The translations under genes were made by a program, and so were the position numbers. Positions 8,611 to 16,967 of a stretch of DNA of 64,000 nucleotides are shown piece by piece. The first letter of the stretch is position 1, and every line of letters starts with the position of its first letter. The notes under the pieces were generated by a model. The model was not told where the DNA came from and made no database searches. It saw only the letters and a list, made by a program, of their open reading frames with translations. Origin of the DNA: Lachnospiraceae bacterium (GTDB lineage: Bacteria; Bacillota; Clostridia; Lachnospirales; Lachnospiraceae). The stretch lies in assembly GCA_017938405.1 (NCBI GenBank), contig JAGBBP010000049.1, positions 124,001 to 188,000 on the forward strand. Reading direction: 5' to 3'.

Positions 8611-9387
8611 CTATACACGTCCGATGGTATTTGCGGATTGGTCTAAGGTACGGTCTACCGACTGGATTACCTTCTGATTTGCTTCATAGGCTCTGGTAAT
8701 CGCAATCATATTTACCATTTCACTTACCACATTTACATTGGACTGCTCGGTATAGCCCTGACGAATCAAGCCCGTGGCATCCTTTTCCACCGCACCTTCT
8801 ACCGGCTCATACATGACATCTCCGTACTTCTTCAGGTAATTGTAATCTTCGAAGTCATAGAGATTAATCTTATCCACATATTCACCGTCGGCATAAATAC
8901 TGCCGTCAATGTCCACTAGAATATCTCCTGCGTCCGTCGGAACCATTACATCACCCGACTCACCCTGCAGGTGATTCCCTTCGGAATTTACCACATAACC
9001 GTCACTGGTCATATGAAAACCTCCGGCTCTGGTATAGCGCAGATGGGTCTCTCCGTTCCGGTCGGTTACCGCCACCTGAAAGAACCCTTCTCCGTCCAGC
9101 GCCAAATCAAACGTGTTTCCGGTTTCACGAAGCGAACCACCGGAATAATCCGTATAAACCTCGCCGATTTTCACGCCAAGGCTCATACTGCCGATGATAC
9201 GTTCTCCCGTAATCGGCTCGGACTTATCCTTAATCTTAATGGTCAATTGCTCGTCAAAAGATTGAGAGGTTACACCTTCCTTTTTGTAGCCTACGGTTGC
9301 CGAGTTCGCCAAGTTATTCGAGATAACATCCAAGCGCTTCTGTTCATTTGCCATGCCTGTCCATGCCGTATATAATCCTCGAACCAC
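8611..9387 (-). CDS. Flagellar basal-body rod protein (FlgF/FlgG-type)
   Basis: A 258-residue paralog of the next gene. It starts at a GTG (9385-9387) with AAAGGAG seven bases ahead. It has the family N-terminal helix VRGLYTAWTGMANEQKRLDVISNNLAN and the C-terminal SNVNVVSEMVNMIAITRAYE helix. It would form part of the distal or proximal rod. Following an mreB/mbl gene, it corresponds in position to Bacillus flhO/flhP. Whether it is the FlgF- or FlgG-equivalent cannot be decided by eye. Confidence 0.88.
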   Translation of the reverse strand: MVRGLYTAWTGMANEQKRLDVISNNLANSATVGYKKEGVTSQSFDEQLTIKIKDKSEPITGERIIGSMSLGVKIGEVYTDYSGGSLRETGNTFDLALDGEGFFQVAVTDRNGETHLRYTRAGGFHMTSDGYVVNSEGNHLQGESGDVMVPTDAGDILVDIDGSIYADGEYVDKINLYDFEDYNYLKKYGDVMYEPVEGAVEKDATGLIRQGYTEQSNVNVVSEMVNMIAITRAYEANQKVIQSVDRTLDQSANTIGRV

Positions 9388-9455
9388 TTTTTTCTCCTTT
9401 CTGTAAAAGCTCTATCTCGCCTCCATGCAGGTTACAGACAGCATCAATGCTGTCA

Positions 9456-10445
9456 TTAGTCACGTTTTCCGCTTAAAAACTCAACATACTTACCGGTGCC
9501 GATTGCCACTGCGGTCATCGGATCTTCTGCTGTCATGGTCGGAATACCGGTCTTTTCTTCGATCAACTCTTCCAGACCGTATAACAAACTGCCGCCACCG
9601 GTTAAAACAATACCGCGCTCTGCAATATCCGCAGCAAGCTCCGGCGGGGTCTTCTCCAATACAGAGTGTACCGCTTCCACAATCTGGGAAGTAGTCTCAC
9701 GAAGTGCTTCCTCCGTTTCCTCCGAAGTTACGGAAATGGTCTTCGGAAGACCGGATACTAAGTTTCTACCCTTCACATCGATGGAAACGGACTCCGGACG
9801 ACGATATGCCGAACCGATACGAATCTTAATGTCTTCTGCCGTTCTTTCACCGATTAACAAACTGTTCTTCTTCTTCATGTAACGAACGATAGCTTCATCA
9901 AAGTCATCGCCCGCAATCTTAATGGAGGTACTTACTACCGTACCGCCCAGAGAGATTACCGCAATATCCGTGGTGCCGCCGCCGATATCCACTACCATGT
10001 TACCGCACGGTCTTGCAATATCGATACCTGCACCGATGGCTGCCGCAATCGGCTCCTCAATAATGGCTACTTCCTTTGCACCTGCCTGTAAAGTAGCATC
10101 TTCTACTGCCTTCTTCTCAACCTCGGTCACACCGCTCGGTACACATACGCTGACACGTCTGCCACGGAAGCGACGCTTCCCTACCGCTTTCTGCAAGAAA
10201 TACTTCAACATTTTCTCCGTAACGGTATAGTCGGAAATAACACCGGCACGAAGCGGACGCACCGCAACAATATTTCCCGGTGTACGGCCAAGCATCAATC
10301 TTGCCTCCTCACCGATTGCCTTAATCTTATTCAAATCACGGTCAAACGCCACAACGGACGGCTCTTTTAATACCACACCCTTGCCTTTTATATATACAAG
10401 AACACTTGCGGTTCCAAGATCAATTCCGATATCACTGCTTAACAT
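9456..10445 (-). CDS. mreB: MreB/Mbl actin-like cell-shape protein
   Basis: A 329-residue MreB family ATPase. Phosphate-1 motif DIGIDLGTASVLVY starts at residue 5, phosphate-2 region MVVDIGGGTTDIAVISLGG lies in the middle, and the adenosine motif GIVLTGGGSLLYGLEEL is near the C-terminus. It forms membrane-bound filaments that direct side-wall synthesis. Its position upstream of two rod genes matches mbl of Bacillus and many Clostridia, so it may be the Mbl paralog. The start follows AAAGGAGACTGGGAAG. No terminator separates it from the flagellar genes (68-base gap). Confidence 0.93.
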   Translation of the reverse strand: MLSSDIGIDLGTASVLVYIKGKGVVLKEPSVVAFDRDLNKIKAIGEEARLMLGRTPGNIVAVRPLRAGVISDYTVTEKMLKYFLQKAVGKRRFRGRRVSVCVPSGVTEVEKKAVEDATLQAGAKEVAIIEEPIAAAIGAGIDIARPCGNMVVDIGGGTTDIAVISLGGTVVSTSIKIAGDDFDEAIVRYMKKKNSLLIGERTAEDIKIRIGSAYRRPESVSIDVKGRNLVSGLPKTISVTSEETEEALRETTSQIVEAVHSVLEKTPPELAADIAERGIVLTGGGSLLYGLEELIEEKTGIPTMTAEDPMTAVAIGTGKYVEFLSGKRD

Positions 10446-10644
10446 CTTCCCAGTCTCCTTTCATATATACGGAGTGCATACAAGCCTCCGTTTCTATTAT
10501 ATACATATTTGGGAGATTTTTCAAAGCATTTTTTCAATAATATGATATTTTTTTACTTCAACAAATATATCGGCGGGAATCCGCCGTTTCTTCACCGTTT
10601 TTTCGACAAAATATTTCCCTTCTTTTCCTTTTGTTTTCCTTGTT

Positions 10645-10674
10645 TTGACAAGAATAAGTCTCCTGTGGTAAACT
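10645..10674 (+). promoter_or_regulatory. Promoter for the membrane protein gene at 10704
   Basis: TTGACA (10645-10650) and TAAACT (10669-10674) are separated by 18 bases, 30 bases ahead of the start codon. Confidence 0.5.
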
Positions 10675-10703
10675 ATGGTTATTACAGCATGGAGGAACGC
10701 AGA

Positions 10704-11195
10704 ATGAAAGCAGAAAATACCAACTCACAATCCGTTTCGCAAAAGCAGGCCCTGCGTATCCTTTGCCGTTTCCTTTCGGTACGTTTTTCCTATCGTTTTC
10801 TGCTTCTTCTCTTGTTTGCCACCGGCATTATACTTACCGCCACGGGAAATACCTTGTTTGCTCCCTACGGTATCTCTCTGCTTTGCCTCATCCTTCCTTC
10901 GTTTTTGAACGACACCGTAGAGGCCCGCACAAAAAAGGAGAACAGTGATTTTCCGCTGTCCTCTTTATACAAGCGGTATCACTATTCTCCGATTACGTAC
11001 TCCTGTTATCGCATTTCCTTATACCTCGGTATGCTGTTATTACCGGTATGGCATAAGATACAATCTCCGAAACTTGCTTTATTCGGGATTTCCCTGCCGT
11101 TACTTTATCTTGCCTTATTCCTAGCCCTGGTTCCGGTTCTCGGATACGGTTTGTATTTCTTCTTCCATCACAAACTGATGAACGGCACCTTGTGA
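10704..11195 (+). CDS. Hypothetical four-helix membrane protein
   Basis: A 163-residue protein starting at the ATG 8 bases after GGAGG (10691-10695); an ATG five codons upstream overlaps that site and is less likely. About four hydrophobic segments are seen (roughly residues 30-50, 53-73, 105-125 and 135-155), separated by short charged loops. I recognise no family. Its 3' end overlaps the convergent GGDEF/EAL gene by 75 bases, so the two transcripts would be antisense to each other there. Confidence 0.65.
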   Translation: MKAENTNSQSVSQKQALRILCRFLSVRFSYRFLLLLLFATGIILTATGNTLFAPYGISLLCLILPSFLNDTVEARTKKENSDFPLSSLYKRYHYSPITYSCYRISLYLGMLLLPVWHKIQSPKLALFGISLPLLYLALFLALVPVLGYGLYFFFHHKLMNGTL

Positions 11196-13451
11196 ACAAC
11201 TCTGTCCCCGATATAATAACTCAAACTCTTTTAACGGCATCGGTCTGGCAAAATAATACCCTTGAATCATATCGCACCGTGCCTCTTGTAAAAACTCTTT
11301 CTGGTCCTTTGTCTCTACGCCTTCCGCCAGTACCTCCATCTTTAAATCCTTGGCCATGGAGATTACATGCATAACAATCTGCTTTCCTCTTGTCTCGTCC
11401 TCTGTCTCGTCGCAATCCTCCAGAAATACTTTATCCAGTTTCAGCACATCCACAGGCAATCTGCGCAACAAATTCAAGGAAGAATATCCGGAACCGAAAT
11501 CATCCATGGACAACCGGAAGCCTGCCTTTTTAATCTCGGACATAATACGAAGGAGACTTTCCGTTTCTTCGTAAAACGCAGATTCCGTCAACTCAAATTC
11601 AATGTATTCCGGCGGAACATTATACCGGTTTACAACTGCCAGCAACCGTTCTACCAAATCTTGCTCATGCAAATGTACTCTGGACAAATTCACGGAAATG
11701 CATACCGGCGTGATTCCCACCTTCAACCATGCGGAAATCAGCTCACACACCTGACCCAAAACATACAAATCCAAATCCACAATAAACCCGTTAAACTCAA
11801 ACACCGGAATAAATGAACTCGGCGAGAGCACGCCACGTACCGGATGGTTCCAACGCACCAGCGCCTCCGCACCGATAATCTGCTCTGTACTCACCTCGTA
11901 TTTCGGTTGGAAATAAACGAGAAATTCGTTATTTTCCAATGCTTCCTTCGCTTCGTATTCCAATTCCTTTTCTTCCACGCGCCGGTTTTTTAACTCCTCA
12001 TCGTAAAAAACGATATCTTCCAGAACACGCTTCTTACACTCGGTACGTGCCAGATTCGCATTTGCCCTTATGGTATTAATGTCTTTTACACCGTCCACGC
12101 GATATACGCCGCAGGAAAACTTCATATCACAGACATTTAGCGTCTCTTCCGGCTCACGATATTCCATAATCTGTTGAAACAGTTCCCGGATACGGTTGGT
12201 CAATTCATCCTTTGTCCCGATATCCTCCCACAACACCGCAAAATTATCCGCCGAAATCCGGGCATACAATTCACTCTTTTTCGTAAACTTCTTAATCACT
12301 TTTCCGATATGTATCAACAGCTGATTTCCGTATTCGTAATCAAACATCTCATTGATATATTTAAAATTATCTACATCAAAGGTTACATACGCATAGCCCT
12401 TTTCCTGCCGGTCCAGCAACTCCTGTGCATCCATTTTATGCTTCGCTTTGGACGGAAGTCCCGTTAATTCATCTACATAGGCAGCCTGATACACTTCTTT
12501 CCGATTTTTTGAAAAGGAAATCACCGCAAAACACACAATCCCCACAATACAAAGTGCCATAAGTACCATTAATACATAGATGCGGAACAGCTCATCTTCG
12601 ATTTCTTTTTCCACTATATCCGAACCGGTCAATCGTACCACATAAAAATCCTCATAGTTTTCTACTTTAGATGCAGCAAGATAAATATCTTTCCCCGAAC
12701 GGATTGTTAAAGACGCTACCGCACAGTTTTTTAATTGTATCTCTTTATCAAACTGCTGCTTTTGTCCCCACACATCCCGATTCCGATGAAGCTCCTCCCA
12801 GGATATGCCATCCATATTATTCCCGGCCTCATCCGCCGTCAAAATCACGTTGCCGGATACATCCACCACCAACTCCGCAGCTTCCTCCGACACTATACTT
12901 AATTCTTTCACCAAGGATTCTTTCGCATACTTCGCATAAATTACACCGACCACTTCGTCTTCGATGTAACACGGCACGAAAAACACGACCCCGTCACCGG
13001 AAACTTCATCAACCGAGCGAACCACCACGTATTCTCCCTGCATGGCCCTTTCCACATTGTCGGTACGCATATCCGGGATAACATCACCTTCATTATCATA
13101 AGAAGTATACTCCTTATCAATGATTCCTAAATAATCCATTTGGTAGTGCTTCTTAGAGGTATCCAACAATTTTACCGCTTCCGGTCCGAACCCATAGGAA
13201 ATTCCTATCATATCCTGTATTGTTTCCAAATCTTCGAATTTGGAATCGATACACTCCGAAACTTTTTCCGCACTTGCCTGTACTTCTGAAAGCAAATTTG
13301 TTTCGCACTCTTCCAACAACTCAATTTGCGATTCATGCAGACCGTAAAGTGCCGTTCCGCTTAATGCAAGCAAAAAAAAGCACAAAACAACCAACCCTTT
13401 TGTGTTCTTCTTCCATTTTGCCGCTTTATTTTTTCCTGCGTTTTTCTTCAT
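11121..13451 (-). CDS. Membrane-anchored GGDEF-EAL cyclic-di-GMP protein (degenerate GGDEF)
   Basis: A 776-residue protein. An N-terminal membrane helix (about 24-42), an extracytoplasmic sensor-like domain (about 45-285) and a second helix (about 288-312) precede a GGDEF domain (about 325-485) and an EAL domain (about 505-755). The GGDEF signature is read as SADNF, so cyclase activity is unlikely. The EAL domain keeps its key residues: EALVRW, SVNLS, ELTES, DDFGSGYSSLN, LKLDK, EGVE and QGYYF. It therefore probably degrades cyclic-di-GMP, with the GGDEF acting as a regulatory GTP or ligand site. Such proteins control the motility switch, and flagellar genes lie 2-4 kb away. Confidence 0.92.
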   Translation of the reverse strand: MKKNAGKNKAAKWKKNTKGLVVLCFFLLALSGTALYGLHESQIELLEECETNLLSEVQASAEKVSECIDSKFEDLETIQDMIGISYGFGPEAVKLLDTSKKHYQMDYLGIIDKEYTSYDNEGDVIPDMRTDNVERAMQGEYVVVRSVDEVSGDGVVFFVPCYIEDEVVGVIYAKYAKESLVKELSIVSEEAAELVVDVSGNVILTADEAGNNMDGISWEELHRNRDVWGQKQQFDKEIQLKNCAVASLTIRSGKDIYLAASKVENYEDFYVVRLTGSDIVEKEIEDELFRIYVLMVLMALCIVGIVCFAVISFSKNRKEVYQAAYVDELTGLPSKAKHKMDAQELLDRQEKGYAYVTFDVDNFKYINEMFDYEYGNQLLIHIGKVIKKFTKKSELYARISADNFAVLWEDIGTKDELTNRIRELFQQIMEYREPEETLNVCDMKFSCGVYRVDGVKDINTIRANANLARTECKKRVLEDIVFYDEELKNRRVEEKELEYEAKEALENNEFLVYFQPKYEVSTEQIIGAEALVRWNHPVRGVLSPSSFIPVFEFNGFIVDLDLYVLGQVCELISAWLKVGITPVCISVNLSRVHLHEQDLVERLLAVVNRYNVPPEYIEFELTESAFYEETESLLRIMSEIKKAGFRLSMDDFGSGYSSLNLLRRLPVDVLKLDKVFLEDCDETEDETRGKQIVMHVISMAKDLKMEVLAEGVETKDQKEFLQEARCDMIQGYYFARPMPLKEFELLYRGQSCSQGAVHQFVMEEEIQTVSENRNQG

Positions 13452-13684
13452 GCTTTCATCCTCTGCTTCCGTGCATTTCGTTCAATATAACGATCCTTCT
13501 CTGAGATTCCGGTATGACTCATTCATTCGCAAAAAACCACTCACCCATTTTACTAAATTTTATCATAATTTTACGACAATTTCAAGCGTATCTTTCCTAT
13601 TTATTTACAAAAAAGCAAGAAAAAACTCATTCGCGTCCTTTCCTGCTTTTTGTACAAACTATTTCTTATAAATCAAAAATAAAC

Positions 13685-14056
13685 CTATTCGTCCTCTTTC
13701 ATTTTTGCTCTTGCGCCGTCTTTTTGTGCTTCCAGCACCATTTCATTTACCACCCGCAATACTTGTGCATACTGTACGGAATAATCTCCCGGCATATCCT
13801 GCAGTACATGATCCAACGGATCCTTTAACTTATCTTTCTTTAATTTCCCCAGTACAAGATAATCCGCAGACAACTCACTGGTACTGCAAATTTTATAAAT
13901 ACTTTCCGCAGAAAGTCCCTTCTTTCCGTTCTCTGCTTCTGCCAGAAACTGCGGAGAAAGACCGATTTGCTCCGAAAACGCTTCTCTGCTCATCCCGAGA
14001 CTTTCCCTGTATGCGCGGACTCTTCCGCCGATTGCTTCATTCAAACTCTTAGACAT
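13685..14056 (-). CDS. XRE-family helix-turn-helix regulator
   Basis: A 123-residue protein with an N-terminal HTH (about residues 8-65: VRAYRESLGMSREAFSEQIGLSPQFLAEAENGKKGLSAESIYKIC is its core) and a C-terminal helical part of unknown role (about 70-123). AAAGGAG precedes the start. It stands alone between an 18-residue-free AT-rich gap and divergent aroC. It resembles small clostridial XRE regulators that act on their own promoters; the target is unknown. Confidence 0.8.
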   Translation of the reverse strand: MSKSLNEAIGGRVRAYRESLGMSREAFSEQIGLSPQFLAEAENGKKGLSAESIYKICSTSELSADYLVLGKLKKDKLKDPLDHVLQDMPGDYSVQYAQVLRVVNEMVLEAQKDGARAKMKEDE

Positions 14057-14243
14057 TCGTCCGCTCCTTTCCGCATTTTATCAGCACTCTTCCCTGCTTT
14101 GTTTTTTTATTATACCCATTTTTTACTCCTCGCAAAACAAGCTATAGAAGAACATTTACGCTATAGCAGTAATTCTTTCCCCTCTTGCTTTTTTTATGGG
14201 ATTGGAATAAAATATTTTTAGTATGCATTTCGGAGGTATTTTT

Positions 14244-15383
14244 ATGAACGGATCATCTTTCGGAACTTATTTTAAAATCACAACCTTCGGCGAATCCCAC
14301 GGAGCGGCTTTGGGCGTTATTGTGGACGGGTGCCCTGCCGGAGTTTCGCTTTCCGCAGAATATATTCAAAACTTTTTAGACAGAAGAAAGCCGGGACAGA
14401 ATATCTACTCCACCCCGCGTAAAGAAAGCGATTTGGTGGAAATCCTTTCCGGTGTATTCGAAGGGAAAACCACGGGTACTTCCATTGCCCTTCTTATTCG
14501 CAACGAGTCCCAGCGGTCGGCGGACTATTCAGAGATTGCCTCCTACTACCGTCCGGGCCATGCGGATTTTACATTTGACGCCAAGTACGGCTTCCGGGAT
14601 TATCGGGGTGGCGGACGTTCCTCCGGTCGGGAAACCGCAGCCAGAGTCGCAGCCGGTGCCGTTGCATGTGCACTGCTTGATGAACTGGGTATTAAAGTTT
14701 GCGCCTATGCAAAATCCATAAACGAATATGTATGTTTCGATACAAAAGAATACCTGGCAGAGCGTTACACTCCGGAAGAACTGGCATCCCTTCGTGACAA
14801 AAGCCCGTTGAACATGCCGGATGCCGTTGCTTCCGAACAAGCGGAGGCTTTCTTACAGAAACTGCGGGAAGAACACAACTCCGCAGGAGGCACCATCGAG
14901 TGTGTTATAACAGGACTTCCGGCAGGCCTCGGCGACCCGGTATTTGAAAAGTTTGATGCACGCCTTGCCCATGCCATGCTGTCCATCGGTGCGGTTAAAG
15001 GCTTTGAACTGGGCTCCGGCTTTGATGCTGCGCTCCTTACGGGTACCGAACAGAATGACCCGTTCTATACCGATGAGAACGGAAAAATTACGAAACGTCG
15101 TAATCTTGCAGGCGGAGTTTTGGGCGGTATGACCGACGGTTCGGATGTGCTGTTCCGTGTAGCCATCAAACCGACTCCGTCTATCTATGCACCGCAGGAA
15201 ACCGTAAAAAAGGACGGTTCCTCTTACACTTGTCAAATTGCCGGCCGTCACGACCCGATTATCGTGTCCCGCGGGGTTGTGGTAGTGGAATGTATGGCTG
15301 CATTGACTGCAGCGGATGCGTTACTTAGTAATTTAGGGAGCAAACTGGACCATTTAAAAACCATCTATGGCTCCAAACAATAA
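14244..15383 (+). CDS. aroC: Chorismate synthase
   Basis: A 379-residue enzyme converting EPSP to chorismate with reduced FMN, the last shikimate pathway step. Family signatures are clear: FGTYFKITTFGESHG at the N-terminus, RPGHADFTFDAKYGFRDYRGGGRSSGRET (about residues 103-131), and GRHDPIIVSRGV near the C-terminus. The length is normal. The start at 14244 has CGGAGG nine bases ahead; the ATG at 14223 lies before that site. The following LytTR gene starts 65 bases later but is functionally unrelated. Confidence 0.96.
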   Translation: MNGSSFGTYFKITTFGESHGAALGVIVDGCPAGVSLSAEYIQNFLDRRKPGQNIYSTPRKESDLVEILSGVFEGKTTGTSIALLIRNESQRSADYSEIASYYRPGHADFTFDAKYGFRDYRGGGRSSGRETAARVAAGAVACALLDELGIKVCAYAKSINEYVCFDTKEYLAERYTPEELASLRDKSPLNMPDAVASEQAEAFLQKLREEHNSAGGTIECVITGLPAGLGDPVFEKFDARLAHAMLSIGAVKGFELGSGFDAALLTGTEQNDPFYTDENGKITKRRNLAGGVLGGMTDGSDVLFRVAIKPTPSIYAPQETVKKDGSSYTCQIAGRHDPIIVSRGVVVVECMAALTAADALLSNLGSKLDHLKTIYGSKQ

Positions 15384-15448
15384 ACGTTGCAATTTTCAAC
15401 ACCGACTGTTTTAAGATTACTTTCACAATTTAGGGAGGGACATTCCTC

Positions 15449-16150
15449 ATGAAACTGAAACTGGCCATTTGCGATGATGACGCCAAACAGCGGGACTATC
15501 TCACCGATATCGTCACCGCCTGGGGAAAGAAAAACCGTCATCTTATTGAGTTAAAACAATATATCAGTGCGGACTCCTTCCTCTTCGACTACGAAGAGGA
15601 AAAGGATTTCGACATTCTGCTCCTTGACGTGGAAATGCCGGGGCGAAGCGGCATTGAACTTGCCAAAGAGGTCCGGAAGGAAAATCAGGCGGTACAGCTC
15701 ATTTTCATTACCGGCTTTTACGAATATTTCAGCGACGGCTTTGATGTGTCGGCCCTGCATTATTTAATCAAACCGGTGGATGCCGGGAAACTTACTCCGG
15801 TGCTGGATAAAGCAGTAGGGAATCTTACCAACCGCATGCGTTCGGTACTCCTCTCCACTTCTGACGGAGATGTAAAGCTTTCTTTGGCAGACATTATTTA
15901 CGTGGAAGCGGAAAATGTTTATCTTAACATCCACTCTGCCCACGGAGACTACCGTACCCGCATGACCCTCGGCAAATTTTTCGAGGAACTGGACGATACG
16001 TTTTTTAAAGCACACCGTTCCTTCCTCGTCAATTTGAAATATGTGAAGCTGATTACCCGCACCGATGTTACCATGACAAACGGTGCCGTTATTCCTTTAA
16101 GCCGCGGTGTTTACCATGACATTCACGCCGCTCTCGTTAAATACTTATAA
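15449..16150 (+). CDS. LytTR-family response regulator
   Basis: A 233-residue two-component regulator. The receiver domain (about 1-120) shows the acidic pocket ICDDD near residue 8, the phospho-acceptor in DILLLDVEMPG (about residue 59) and LIKPVD. A LytTR DNA-binding domain follows (about 135-230, with YVEAENVYLNIHS and FFKAHRSFLVNL). AgrA, VirR and other LytTR proteins activate from direct repeats placed upstream of the -35. The kinase gene begins 10 bases after its stop. A matching tandem repeat is found before the ABC exporter (16817-16852). Confidence 0.93.
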   Translation: MKLKLAICDDDAKQRDYLTDIVTAWGKKNRHLIELKQYISADSFLFDYEEEKDFDILLLDVEMPGRSGIELAKEVRKENQAVQLIFITGFYEYFSDGFDVSALHYLIKPVDAGKLTPVLDKAVGNLTNRMRSVLLSTSDGDVKLSLADIIYVEAENVYLNIHSAHGDYRTRMTLGKFFEELDDTFFKAHRSFLVNLKYVKLITRTDVTMTNGAVIPLSRGVYHDIHAALVKYL

Positions 16151-16160
16151 AGAGGACATT

Positions 16161-16805
16161 ATGTTATTTGAAAAACTGATTGCAAAAAAGGTTGCGGCCT
16201 TTGAAACAGAATTAATTCAAAAATATTATTTAGAAGTAGAAAATATGTACCAGAAGATGCGGGGTTGGCGACACGACTACCGCCACCACATCCAGACCAT
16301 GAAGGTACATATGGCAAACGGCGAAATTGACGAAATCGGCGCTTACCTGGATATGCTGGACGACGATTTAACCAATGTGGAAACCGTTATAAAAACCGGC
16401 AACCGTATGGCAGACGCCATCCTAAACAGTAAGCTTTCCCTGGCCGCCCAAAAAGAAATCAAGGTAAAGGCAGAGGCCAACATCCCGGTATCTCTTACCG
16501 TGTCGGAGTTAGACCTTTGCACGGTCATCGGTAATCTTTTGGACAATGCCATGGATGCCTGTATGGAGCTTCCGGTTGCGGAACGCCTCATTCGTATTTA
16601 CATGGAAATGAAAGGAAACTACCTCTACATCTCCGTCACCAACACCGCAGGCGGCAAGAAAAAGAACAGCTATCGCACTACGAAAGGTGAAGGACATGGC
16701 TTCGGCCTTGCCCGTATCGACATGATAGTAAAAAAATACGGCGGATATATTACAAGAGCTTCCGAAGACGGAGCCTTTTCCACAGAAGTATTACTACCGC
16801 AGTAA
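16161..16805 (+). CDS. Cytosolic GHKL-type sensor histidine kinase, no membrane domain
   Basis: A 214-residue kinase consisting only of the dimerisation/phospho-acceptor segment (RGWRHDYRHHIQTMK, about residues 32-46) and a GHKL ATPase domain (N-box GNLLDNAMDAC, G-box GHGFGLARIDMIVKKYGG). Agr-type kinases normally carry five to seven N-terminal membrane helices; none is present here. The start at 16161 follows AGAGGA and overlaps nothing. It must read a cytoplasmic signal or a partner protein, possibly the adjacent ABC exporter. It follows its LytTR regulator by 10 bases and ends 162 bases before the exporter genes. Confidence 0.88.
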   Translation: MLFEKLIAKKVAAFETELIQKYYLEVENMYQKMRGWRHDYRHHIQTMKVHMANGEIDEIGAYLDMLDDDLTNVETVIKTGNRMADAILNSKLSLAAQKEIKVKAEANIPVSLTVSELDLCTVIGNLLDNAMDACMELPVAERLIRIYMEMKGNYLYISVTNTAGGKKKNSYRTTKGEGHGFGLARIDMIVKKYGGYITRASEDGAFSTEVLLPQ

Positions 16806-16816
16806 ATATAAAAAGT

Positions 16817-16882
16817 GCATTTGGCATCAAATTTTTGCATTTGACAACAAATCGCACTTTTTCTTTTTGTATTTGGTATAGT
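16817..16882 (+). promoter_or_regulatory. Tandem repeat operator and weak promoter before the ABC exporter
   Basis: Two 16-base direct repeats, GCATTTGGCATCAAAT (16817-16832) and GCATTTGACAACAAAT (16837-16852), start 20 bases apart, about two helical turns. A TATAGT -10 lies at 16877-16882; the -35 position 17 bases ahead (16854-16859) is CGCACT, a poor hexamer, abutting the second repeat. This is the layout of an activator-dependent LytTR promoter. Also, AAAAGTGC (16811-16818) and GCACTTTT (16854-16861) are complementary, so a loose terminator-like hairpin is an alternative reading. Confidence 0.5.
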
Positions 16883-16967
16883 AAGGTCAAGCAAAGGGAA
16901 AACGCCTTTGCAAATACACACCGACAGAACGAAACAAACACTTCTGTCGACTTAACGGAGGGGAATT

